NCBI GenBank assembly: GCA_029269725.1
Contig: JARJHS010000005.1
Coordinates: 228,513 to 292,512, forward strand
Direction: 5' to 3'
Source of the DNA: Pollutibacter soli
Lineage (GTDB): Bacteria > Bacteroidota > Bacteroidia > Chitinophagales > Chitinophagaceae
DNA length: 64,000 nucleotides
Positions within the stretch are counted from its first letter, which is position 1; each line of letters begins with the position of its first letter. Of this stretch, positions 34,530 to 42,168 are shown piece by piece. The translations under genes and the position numbers were made by a program. The notes under the pieces were generated by a model that was given only the letters and a program-made list of their open reading frames with translations, ran no database searches and was not told where the DNA came from.

Positions 34530-35084
34530 TTATCCGTTGGATTGCTGATAGTTTCTCATGGCTGATTCCTCCGGGGCGATGATGAGACGGTGAAAATCTT
34601 CAAGTACCGGCATTATATTTTTTCTTTCAACCTGATCATAGCCTTTCAACATCATCCGTTTTGTTTCTTTATTTGACGTTGCGCTGGCATTTAACCTGAG
34701 CAGAAATCTATCCCAGGCATTTACTCTCTCAAACCACATTCTTCCCGGTAGCACATGTACTGAACATTTCGGCATTAAGGCTTCAGGAACAGATTGACGG
34801 ATATATTCCGACCATTTTTCCTTTTCTTCCACCGGAGTTCCGCAAACTAAAAAGAGGATGATGCGTTTATTTTTCAGCAGGTCGAGGTTTTTCTTTAGCC
34901 ATTTCCTGATTCTCAACCGACCAATATATACGCTTGATCCGATAATGAATGTGTCGTTCTGGATTATTTCATGGGTGATGGCGTCTTCAGCATCGACAAT
35001 CGGAATTTCAAGTGCTTTCCCGATCCAGTCGGCATACTGGCGTGTTGCGCCATACTTGCTGCTATAGATGAGTATGCTTTTCAT
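34530..35084 (-). CDS. Flavodoxin-domain protein, HemG-like
   Basis: A 184-aa flavodoxin-fold protein. The FMN phosphate loop is IYSSKYGATRQYADWIG. Then come IIGSSVYIGRLRIRKWL and FLVCGTPV, as in HemG-type menaquinone-dependent protoporphyrinogen oxidases and flavodoxin-domain proteins of Bacteroidota. Haem synthesis under low oxygen is the known role of HemG; this protein is longer at the C-terminus and its activity is unproven. The ATG at 35084 gives the flavodoxin N-terminus (MKSILIYSSKYG), so an upstream extension of 21 codons is rejected. It is convergent with the receiver-Crp gene, 6 bp apart, and fits the low-oxygen theme. Confidence 0.75.
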   Translation of the reverse strand: MKSILIYSSKYGATRQYADWIGKALEIPIVDAEDAITHEIIQNDTFIIGSSVYIGRLRIRKWLKKNLDLLKNKRIILFLVCGTPVEEKEKWSEYIRQSVPEALMPKCSVHVLPGRMWFERVNAWDRFLLRLNASATSNKETKRMMLKGYDQVERKNIMPVLEDFHRLIIAPEESAMRNYQQSNG

Positions 35085-35558
35085 TGCGCAATTGTTTCTG
35101 CAGAAGTACAATTGCTGTCGACGGATTGAAATGACCTCTATCAGCAATGGTCATGATTTTGATCTTAGGGTGACATTGATCGGAAGGTTCCTGATCCTTT
35201 TTCCGGTAGCATTGCAAGGTACGGGTTGCAATGGCAGCGGCAGATCCCTGGAGTCCGGTTTTACCTGTTTTCAAAGGGCACCGTTCAATTTATTTCTGCC
35301 AGCCCCTCATCATTCCCCGAGGCACGGCTTACGGTGCAGGAGTCGCTAACAGCAGGGTAACAGCAGCGGAGTTCTTTATTAAACCACGTATCGTTATACC
35401 TGCAGATGCAAACTTTTCTTTGCGTGAACTGAAAGGTGAAGCTGGATGGTTGTTCATCTGAATGATCTTTCCAGGTCGTTCAAAGACTATGGCGGTAGTG
35501 TATCAACATTAAATTCAGTTGCGTGATTGAAATACCCATCTTTGTAAAAATCTTTTTT
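35085..35558. other. Gap with unidentified open frame
   Basis: About 470 bp. A plus-strand frame at 35231-35461 reads RGTAYGAGVANSRVTAAEFF then IKPRIVIPADANFSLRELKG and a stop. It has some protein-like composition but no family I recognise and no convincing start; it may be the tail of a decayed gene. Otherwise nothing is visible, and the promoter of the cupin gene should lie near the right end. Confidence 0.3.
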
Positions 35559-36131
35559 ATGGAAAGGAAAACTTTTCTTTCCTTAATCGGTTTGGGATTA
35601 GTATTTCATAAACCAGCCGAAGGATCGATGATGCCCGAAAAAATGTTTTTCAAGGATGATGGCCTGATCCCCAATAGCAGATACCCTTTGTTGCTGTATA
35701 GAAAAGCGTTTAAAGAAAGGGGCGATCAGGGTGCAGACTGGTTGCAGAAAAAGTTCGAGGAAAACAATTGGGGTAATTCATGGCGAAACGGCATTTTTGA
35801 TTTTCATCATTACCATAGTATCAGTCACGAAGTACTGGGAATTTATTCAGGAGAAGCGATGGTGCACCTGGGCGGGGAAAAAGGGCAACGTGTAAATATT
35901 GCAGCAGGAGATATAATTGTCATTCCCGCCGGTGTGGGACATAAAAATCTTGGAAGTGTAGAGTTGGGCGTTGTAGGTGCTTATCCTGATGGACTCACCT
36001 GGGACATGAATTATGGTAAACCCGAAGAGCGACCGAGAGCCGACAACAATATCGCTGCTGTACCTGTGCCTTCACGTGATCCGCTGAATGGTAAGAACGG
36101 CGGACTTCTTGCAGCATGGGCCGATATTTGA
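35559..36131 (+). CDS. Cupin-domain protein, YjlB-like
   Basis: A 190-aa protein. Its N-terminus (MERKTFLSLIGLGLVFH) looks like a weak export signal. The core is a single cupin: FHHYHSISHEVLGIYSGEAM supplies three metal-binding His and a Glu, then the second motif IPAGVGHKNLG follows. The GNSWRNGIFDFHHYHS stretch is typical of the YjlB subgroup. Its substrate and role are unknown. The ATG at 35559 is preferred over one 36 bp upstream because it starts the signal-like segment. No operon partners are apparent; the next gene is 240 bp away. Confidence 0.75.
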   Translation: MERKTFLSLIGLGLVFHKPAEGSMMPEKMFFKDDGLIPNSRYPLLLYRKAFKERGDQGADWLQKKFEENNWGNSWRNGIFDFHHYHSISHEVLGIYSGEAMVHLGGEKGQRVNIAAGDIIVIPAGVGHKNLGSVELGVVGAYPDGLTWDMNYGKPEERPRADNNIAAVPVPSRDPLNGKNGGLLAAWADI

Positions 36132-36371
36132 TTTTATTCTGCATTGCACAAATTATTTTCCCCATTGGTTTTGTTGGGTGATAAGTCTGTTTTGTGATTT
36201 TAAAACAAAAACAGATGTGTGACGTTCGCGTGCGATTTGCATCCTAAGAGAATTTCTATGTTTTGCAAGATGTTGAACGCAATATATACCAGGTAAAATC
36301 AGGAGTGTTGCATTAATATACTGAAATGAAAACAGCACCAATAGCTGGCTTTTTTTATTGATATTTATGGA

Positions 36372-36974
36372 ATGGATGTCTCTTCTGAAATGCGTTGGTT
36401 TGCCACTTTTTGTGATTTGAAAATTGTTGACTGGTTTGCTATTCATGGATTTGACATTGATGCTGTAGAACCACGAACAGATTATTATCTTGTCACTAAT
36501 CTTAAAGAAGATCTCGGCATTAAGTTACGTGAAGGAAATATTGAGTTAAAGCAGCGCAGGTCCAGGTCCGCTGCAGTCAATGTTACAGAAAATGTTGCTG
36601 GATATATTGAAGAATGGGAGAAGTGGAGTTTCAATATTGGTTCAACGGATACGGAGTCCAAAAGCATTCTTTATAATGATTCGCGACAGTGGGTTCCGCT
36701 CGGGAAAAAACGCATCCAGGTTAAAGCAGACGAAGATGGAAGGCTGACTCAAATTAAAAACGCCAATGATGTGCCGGAGTTTGGTTGCCTGATGGAATAT
36801 ACACGGCTGGATTTCCGCGGTAAAATATTTTACAGTTTTGCGGCTGAAGTGTTGGGAGAAGGGTCGCCGGGATTGCAGGATACCTTTATGGCCGGGATAC
36901 TGAAAAAATTTTCCCTGTTGCAGGAGGACTCCTACGGATATCCTGCGTTCTTACTAAGGAATATCAACCAATAG
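36372..36974 (+). CDS. Hypothetical protein, possibly CYTH-like
   Basis: A 200-aa cytoplasmic protein of a family I cannot name with confidence. The region RTDYYLVTNLKEDLGIKLRE then GNIELKQRR alternates charged and hydrophobic residues, much as the strands of CYTH/triphosphate-tunnel proteins do, and MEYTRLDFRG and YSFAAEVLGEG could be later strands. The classical ExExK signature is not present as such (I see K-L-R-E-G-N-I-E-L-K), so function is open. The ATG at 36372 is used; Met7 is another choice. It lies 60 bp upstream of the fucosidase on the same strand and may be unrelated to it. Confidence 0.55.
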   Translation: MDVSSEMRWFATFCDLKIVDWFAIHGFDIDAVEPRTDYYLVTNLKEDLGIKLREGNIELKQRRSRSAAVNVTENVAGYIEEWEKWSFNIGSTDTESKSILYNDSRQWVPLGKKRIQVKADEDGRLTQIKNANDVPEFGCLMEYTRLDFRGKIFYSFAAEVLGEGSPGLQDTFMAGILKKFSLLQEDSYGYPAFLLRNINQ

Positions 36975-37035
36975 TCTGGCAAAAAAAAGCTGCGGATCAA
37001 TTTCCACTCGGATTATCTTCATAAAAATTTTCCCA

Positions 37036-38478
37036 ATGAAAATCCGTCAAGGCTTGTTTATCCTGATTTTTTTTATTTCGTTAAATACAACTGCACAGCA
37101 CCAGGAATATTTTCCGGATCCTGACCCTGCCATTCAGCAAAAACTGGAAGAATGGAAAGATCTGAAATTTGGTTTGCTGATGCATTGGGGGCCGTATAGT
37201 CAATGGGGTGTTGTGGAGAGTTGGAGTATCTGCCCTGAAGATGTTGGTTGGGCCGATGGCGCAAGGATGGAACAGAAAGCAACTGATTACGCATCCTATC
37301 TGAAAGCGTATGAAGCTTTGCCAACGACGTTTAATCCAACAAAATTCAGCCCTGAAAAATGGGCCGCTGCTGCAAAAAATGCGGGCATGAAATACATGGT
37401 GTTCACCACAAAACACCACGATGGATTTTGCATGTTTGAAACTGCTACAACGGATTATAAAATTACCAACAAGGAATTTCCCTATGCTTCACAACCCCGA
37501 AGCAATATAACCAATGAAGTGTTTTCTGTTTTCCGTCGGAATGGTTTCTGGATCGGTGCCTATTTTTCTAAACCGGATTGGAACACCGATTATTATTGGT
37601 GGAAACGCTTTCCACCGGCCGATCGCAATCCCAACTATTCGATTTCAAAACATCCGGAGCAATGGAAAAAGTTTGTTGAATTTACACATCAACAGATTGA
37701 TGAGCTTACCACCAATTACGGCAAGCTCGACATTTTGTGGCTTGATGGTGGCTGGGTACGTCCGAAAACGGAAGAAGAAATAAAAGAGCAATTGCTGGAA
37801 GTATATGAAGGCGTCCGTTTTGCGAGAAACCCGGAGAGCCAGGATATCAATATGCCCTTGCTTGTGAAAAATGCACGTGCCAAACAGCCTGGTCTTATTG
37901 TCGTGGACAGGGCAGTACCTGGTGTGCATCAGAATTATCTTACACCTGAACAACATATACCAGAAGAAGGGTTGCCTTATCCCTGGGAAACGTGTATGAC
38001 TATGGCCACCAGCTGGAGTTATAAACCGAATGATAATTATAAGTCATCCAATGAACTTATAGAGAAGCTGGTTGATATCGTAAGTAAAGGCGGAAATTTT
38101 TTGCTGAATGTAGGCCCTGCACCAGATGGCACCTGGGATGATACGGCTTATGCGCGTCTCAATGACATTGGTAAATGGATGCAGGTGAACAGCTCCGCGA
38201 TTTATGGTACACGAATGTATTCTGTATTCGGAGAAGGTAAAGACATCCGTTTCACCCAATCGAAAGATGGCAAAAACAAATACATTTATTTTTTCGGGTA
38301 TCCCACATCAAAAGTTAGGGTTACGAAAATGAATTTGCCCGATAATGCAAAAATGCAGCTACTTGGATCAAATGCAAAACTAAAGTGGAAATCACTTGCA
38401 GAAGGCTTCGAAATTGAATTTCCAGCAGCAGGAAAGAAAGCAACCAATTATGTTTGGGTAGTAAAAGTTACGGAGTAA
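37036..38478 (+). CDS. Alpha-L-fucosidase, GH29
   Basis: A 480-aa exported glycoside hydrolase (signal peptide MKIRQGLFILIFFISLNTTA). The barrel opens FGLLMHWGPYSQWG, then MKYMVFTTKHHDGFCMFET, both hallmarks of GH29. The nucleophile Asp237 lies in DILWLDGGWVRP. A C-terminal beta domain (about 385-480) follows NFLLNVGPAPDGTW. The enzyme removes terminal alpha-linked fucose by a retaining mechanism and should act in the periplasm. Only 72 bp of repeat sequence separates it from the S1 sulfatase on the same strand, so the two may act on one sulfated, fucosylated glycan; this is inferred from position. Confidence 0.92.
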   Translation: MKIRQGLFILIFFISLNTTAQHQEYFPDPDPAIQQKLEEWKDLKFGLLMHWGPYSQWGVVESWSICPEDVGWADGARMEQKATDYASYLKAYEALPTTFNPTKFSPEKWAAAAKNAGMKYMVFTTKHHDGFCMFETATTDYKITNKEFPYASQPRSNITNEVFSVFRRNGFWIGAYFSKPDWNTDYYWWKRFPPADRNPNYSISKHPEQWKKFVEFTHQQIDELTTNYGKLDILWLDGGWVRPKTEEEIKEQLLEVYEGVRFARNPESQDINMPLLVKNARAKQPGLIVVDRAVPGVHQNYLTPEQHIPEEGLPYPWETCMTMATSWSYKPNDNYKSSNELIEKLVDIVSKGGNFLLNVGPAPDGTWDDTAYARLNDIGKWMQVNSSAIYGTRMYSVFGEGKDIRFTQSKDGKNKYIYFFGYPTSKVRVTKMNLPDNAKMQLLGSNAKLKWKSLAEGFEIEFPAAGKKATNYVWVVKVTE

Positions 38479-38518
38479 CGTTAAACGTTAAACGTTAAAC
38501 GTAAAACGTAGAACGTAA
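38477..38518. repeat. ACGTT-family repeat between fucosidase and sulfatase
   Basis: Tandem units of AACGTTAAACGTT followed by AACGTAAAACGTAG, starting in the stop codon of the fucosidase gene. It belongs to the same family as the copy inside the sulfatase reading frame 90 bp further on. Confidence 0.8.
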
Positions 38519-38550
38519 ATAGTCACAATATTCAAGTTCAAATTCAGAAG

Positions 38551-40014
38551 ATGAGAAACAGTCTGTTGGCTTTGCTATTCGGCGTATGCTTTTTGTCCTC
38601 ATGGTCTTACGTTCAACGTTCAACGTTTTACGTTCAACCAACCCCGAATATCATCATCATCAATATGGACGATATGGGTTATGGGGATCCCGTCTGTTAC
38701 GGGGGTGGGCCCTATAAAACCCCGAATATCGATGCACTTGCGGCAAGGGGTAAGCGCTTTACAAACTTCTATGCAGCACAGGCCGTTTGTACAGCCTCGC
38801 GTTCTGCTTTGATGACTGGTTGTTACCCGACAAGACTCGGAATTTCCGGGGCATGGGATCATATGTCGAAGTATGCATTGAATCCTGATGAGGAAACGAT
38901 TGCAGAGTTACTTCAGAAAAAAGGTTATGCAACAGGAATGGTAGGCAAATGGCATCTGGGCCACAAAGAGCCCTATCTGCCATTGCAGAATGGTTTTCAG
39001 GAATTCTTCGGATTACCTTACTCGAATGATATGTGGCCTGTTGATTATGATGGAACTGATGTAACCGGAACCAGTAACCGAAAAGCATATTATCCACCAT
39101 TACCGTTGATCTCAGGCAATAAAACCATCGGGATAGTTCGTACACTCGATGATCAGGGACATTTGACAAAAAGATATACAGAGAAAGCTGTCGATTTTAT
39201 TGGTAGAAAAAAATCAGGGCCATTTTTTCTTTATTTCGCACACTCGATGGTTCATGTACCTATTGCCGCTTCGGAAAAATTCCGCGGCAAAAGTGGCGCA
39301 GGACTTTTTGGCGATGTTATGGAAGAAGTCGATTGGTCGGTAGGCGAAATAATGAAGACACTTGAAAAATACAAACTGACAGAAAACACCCTTGTCATTT
39401 TTACCAGTGATAATGGGCCCTGGTTGATTTATGGAAATCATGCAGGCAATTCAGGCGGGTTGCGTGAAGGCAAAGGGACCGCATGGGATGGGGGGCTGAA
39501 AGTTCCATTCATTATATCCTGGCCCGGGAAGATAAAATCGAATACCGTCGAGAGCAGCCTGATGACAAATATGGATATCCTTCCGACAATTGCGGATATC
39601 TGTGAAGCGGGACTACCTTCGCAAAAAATCGACGGATTAAGTTTCCGCGGTCTGATGGAAGGCAAACCAGGCAAAGGTCCACGAAGTGAGTTTGTTTATT
39701 ATTATGAGAGAAACAATCTTAAGGCTATCCGTAAAGATGGCTGGAAGTTGAATTTTCCCTGTCGTTCTCAGACATACGGACCGCCTGCGACGATCGGTAA
39801 AGACGGTTATCCAGGTCAATACGGTTCTGATACAGTCTACCTTGCTCTTTATAATTTATACACTGATCCCGGCGAAGACCGCGACCTGAAAGCGCATTTC
39901 CCCGATGTAGTCCGCCAACTGGACAGTATTGCGCAAAAGTATCGCGTAGCTCTAGGTGATGGATTAACCGGACAGAGCGGTTCCGAAGTTCGAGAGGCTG
40001 CCAAGATAAAGTGA
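38551..40014 (+). CDS. S1-family (arylsulfatase-type) sulfatase
   Basis: A 487-aa exported sulfatase. The signal peptide (MRNSLLALLFGVCFLSSW) runs into an unusual linker SYVQRSTFYVQP that is encoded by an ACGTT-family repeat. The catalytic core starts PNIIIINMDDMGYGDPVCYG (metal-binding Asp pair). The Cys80-T-A-S-R motif in VCTASRSALMTGCYPTR is the site converted to formylglycine by an anaerobic-type maturase or FGE, encoded elsewhere. Further metal and sulfate residues lie in GMVGKWHLGH and FTSDNGPW. It removes sulfate esters from a glycan; the position of the ester cannot be predicted. It lies directly after the GH29 fucosidase, and the stop codon abuts a cluster of ACCTCCCAGGT repeats. Confidence 0.92.
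   Translation: MRNSLLALLFGVCFLSSWSYVQRSTFYVQPTPNIIIINMDDMGYGDPVCYGGGPYKTPNIDALAARGKRFTNFYAAQAVCTASRSALMTGCYPTRLGISGAWDHMSKYALNPDEETIAELLQKKGYATGMVGKWHLGHKEPYLPLQNGFQEFFGLPYSNDMWPVDYDGTDVTGTSNRKAYYPPLPLISGNKTIGIVRTLDDQGHLTKRYTEKAVDFIGRKKSGPFFLYFAHSMVHVPIAASEKFRGKSGAGLFGDVMEEVDWSVGEIMKTLEKYKLTENTLVIFTSDNGPWLIYGNHAGNSGGLREGKGTAWDGGLKVPFIISWPGKIKSNTVESSLMTNMDILPTIADICEAGLPSQKIDGLSFRGLMEGKPGKGPRSEFVYYYERNNLKAIRKDGWKLNFPCRSQTYGPPATIGKDGYPGQYGSDTVYLALYNLYTDPGEDRDLKAHFPDVVRQLDSIAQKYRVALGDGLTGQSGSEVREAAKIK
38608..38636. repeat. ACGTT-family repeat inside the sulfatase gene
   Basis: TTACGTTCAACGTTCAACG and TTTTACGTTCAACC lie inside the sulfatase reading frame, codons about 20-29, and are translated as YVQRSTFYVQP between signal peptide and catalytic domain. 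The repeat keeps the frame open. Confidence 0.85.
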
Positions 40015-40091
40015 ACCTGGGAGGTCTAAGACCTCCCAGGTTTATAAGACCTGCCAGGTTTAACACCTCGCAGGTCTTACACCTGCGAGGT
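40015..40091. repeat. Five ACCTCCCAGGT-family palindromes
   Basis: Units at 40015 (inverted, ACCTGGGAGGT), 40031, 40049, 40065 and 40081, about 16-18 bp apart, with the central bases alternating CCC, GCC, CGC and GCG. The first begins at the base after the sulfatase stop codon. Opposite orientations alternate, so stem-loops can form in RNA and could serve as a 3' end signal. The rest of the gap to 40222 shows nothing else. Confidence 0.85.
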
Positions 40092-40222
40092 GTTCAGCTA
40101 CGTCCCGCGGCTTCGCTGCGCTTTGAATATCTATTTGACCGCCAAAGCATCAAACAGATAAATATAATTGTCTATTATACTCTGAACTATCGTAAAATTG
40201 TAGTTTCGAACGATTGCACGTC

Positions 40223-40798
40223 ATGTACAACAGCACAGAATCGTCTCATTTAATCACGCGCATTGCTTTGCACAACGACCAACAGGCTTACCGGGAGTTG
40301 TACGAACATTATTTTTCCTCACTCTACCATTTCGCGCTTACATATTTAAAGTCGGGACCTCAGTCCGAAGAGGCTGTGTCTGACGTCTTTATAAAAATCT
40401 GGAAAAAAAGAGCTGCACTGCTGCGAATTAAAAATCTTCGACTCTATTTGTTCGTCAGTACAAAAAATACAGCGCTAAACTATCTGCGGCAGACCCAAAA
40501 ACCCGAGTTCCAGGCTGATTTCTACCGTGTTCAGTTGCAGAGCGTCTATTTCGATCCTGAACAATTGCTGATCACGGAAGAGATGCTGAAACGCATTCAA
40601 CTTGCTATTAAACAACTGCCTCCAAGGTGTCAGCTGATTTTTAAACTGGTTAAAGAAGATGGACTTCGATATAAAGAAGTTGCTGAACTGCTCCAGATCT
40701 CCATCAAAACGGTTGAAAATCAAATGTCAACAGCACTCGCACGGATCGGTGAAGCCATCCGTTTCGATATTCATTCCACCATTTCCTCCGCACGTTGA
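40223..40798 (+). CDS. ECF RNA polymerase sigma factor (Bacteroidetes family)
   Basis: A 191-aa sigma-70 family factor with region 2 (YRELYEHYFSSLYHFALTYL, SEEAVSDVFIKIWKKR) and region 4 (LPPRCQLIFKLVKEDGLRYK, EVAELLQISIKTVENQMSTA). This is the pattern of the expanded ECF group that works with FecR-type anti-sigma factors in Bacteroidota. The ATG at 40223 is used; a TTG nine bases upstream is in frame. The FecR-like gene follows 70 bp later, then a SusC with an STN domain. This is the standard relay by which the outer-membrane transporter reports ligand and releases the sigma factor to switch on its own locus. Confidence 0.93.
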   Translation: MYNSTESSHLITRIALHNDQQAYRELYEHYFSSLYHFALTYLKSGPQSEEAVSDVFIKIWKKRAALLRIKNLRLYLFVSTKNTALNYLRQTQKPEFQADFYRVQLQSVYFDPEQLLITEEMLKRIQLAIKQLPPRCQLIFKLVKEDGLRYKEVAELLQISIKTVENQMSTALARIGEAIRFDIHSTISSAR

Positions 40799-40868
40799 AT
40801 TTTTTTTTGAGATTTTATAGGGGTAAAGTGAGATTCCTGTGTCCATGATACGGTAATTGCTTGTACTT

Positions 40869-42002
40869 ATGAGTGAAAACAGGATCTGGCAACTTGCGTC
40901 GAAAAAACTGGCCGGAGAAGCAAGCCCCGCAGAAATAAAGGAGCTTGAATCATTGCTTCGTCAGAACCCTGACCTGCATTATGCATTGCAGAACCTAAAC
41001 GATCTCTGGCATCTCCCTGCAAAAAAGACTGGTCTTGAAGCCGAAGCATTTGCAAGGCATCTTGAACGAATGGAAAAAGCCGGCATCTCCTTCAGCAATA
41101 CTGAAGATGTAGGTGACGGATTTGAATATAGACGCCCGGTTTCGAAAAGTAACCGGGTGTTCTGGATAAGTTTTGCCCTAGCATTTGTTTTGATTGTGTC
41201 AACTGTAATCTTTCTTCAGTTTAACCAAAAAGAAGCACCAGCAGGAACTCCTTTAACATCAAATCCGCTGGCTGAGAAAAATGAAGTCAGTACAAAAAAT
41301 GGTTCACGTTCGATAGTGACTCTTCCGGATGGTACACATGTTACTCTCAACTCGGGAAGTACACTTGGTTACAGCAAGGACTTTGGCAACAGCAATCGTG
41401 ATGTAGAACTTATCGGTGAGGGTTTTTTTGATGTCGTACACAATGAAAATCTTCCATTTATCATTCATACCAAACAGGTAGAGATCCGGGTACTCGGTAC
41501 CATGTTCAATGTGAAATCATACCCGGAAGAAAGAGAAACAGAGACAAGTCTTGTACGCGGTAAAGTAGAGGTACGCCCGAATAACGAGCCTGAGAAAAAA
41601 TACTTCCTTCTTCCCAATGAAAAGATCACTGTGCGTGAAAATAAGGAAACTGCCGACACCTTTCAATGGAAGGGGAATGCGACGAATTCAATACAAGCGG
41701 ATCTGCCGATGATCGCTTTCGATCACCTGAAATCAAGCAGCAGGGACAGCAGCGTAAAAATGGAAACTGCCTGGGTCGATAATAAACTGGCATTCGAGAA
41801 TGAAAGCTTTGAAATGCTCACACAGAGAATGGAAAGATGGTACGGTGTGAATATCGAGTTCAAAGAAAGAGAGCTGGGACATATCCGCATCCGTGGCATT
41901 TTTGAAACGGAAACTCTTGAACAGGCGCTGGAAGCATTGAGTGTAATGGCTGGTGGATTTCGCTATTCAATAAAAAACAATACCGTAAAGATTACTAAAT
42001 AG
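40869..42002 (+). CDS. FecR-family anti-sigma factor
   Basis: A 377-aa inner-membrane protein. The cytoplasmic N-terminus (MSENRIWQLASKKLAGEASP) binds the sigma factor. A single membrane helix follows at about 95-113 (VFWISFALAFVLIVSTVIFL). The periplasmic part holds the FecR domain, SIVTLPDGTHVTLNSGSTLG and LGTMFNVKSYPEERETETSL then VRGKVEV, and a C-terminal secretin/TonB short-N-like domain (RWYGVNIEFKERELGHIRIR). In the known systems it relays a signal from the STN domain of the SusC/FecA-type transporter. It lies between the ECF sigma gene and the STN-bearing SusC. The ATG at 40869 is preferred over a TTG 12 bp upstream. Confidence 0.93.
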   Translation: MSENRIWQLASKKLAGEASPAEIKELESLLRQNPDLHYALQNLNDLWHLPAKKTGLEAEAFARHLERMEKAGISFSNTEDVGDGFEYRRPVSKSNRVFWISFALAFVLIVSTVIFLQFNQKEAPAGTPLTSNPLAEKNEVSTKNGSRSIVTLPDGTHVTLNSGSTLGYSKDFGNSNRDVELIGEGFFDVVHNENLPFIIHTKQVEIRVLGTMFNVKSYPEERETETSLVRGKVEVRPNNEPEKKYFLLPNEKITVRENKETADTFQWKGNATNSIQADLPMIAFDHLKSSSRDSSVKMETAWVDNKLAFENESFEMLTQRMERWYGVNIEFKERELGHIRIRGIFETETLEQALEALSVMAGGFRYSIKNNTVKITK

Positions 42003-42116
42003 ACCCAATAACCTAAAACGACTAGATATGAATATGACAGACAGCAGCTAGAAAGATATTAAACGAAGGCGGAGAATGCGGCAACATCCCCCGCCGGGTC
42101 AAACAGGCATGTACAA

Positions 42117-42136
42117 ACCCGCATCGGAATGCGGGT
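42117..42136 (+). other. Perfect hairpin in the susC leader
   Basis: ACCCGCAT-CGGA-ATGCGGGT: an 8-bp perfect stem with a 4-nt loop, 33 bp before the chosen SusC start. No T-run follows, so it is not an ordinary terminator. It could influence translation start or mark an mRNA processing site. Confidence 0.45.
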
Positions 42137-42168
42137 ATACCTTATTTATAACCTCTAACAGACAAAGT

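Noticed and set aside
36153..36446. Minus-strand 97-codon frame overlapping the hypothetical protein start
   Set aside because: It overlaps the better-supported plus-strand gene and shows no domain or signal.
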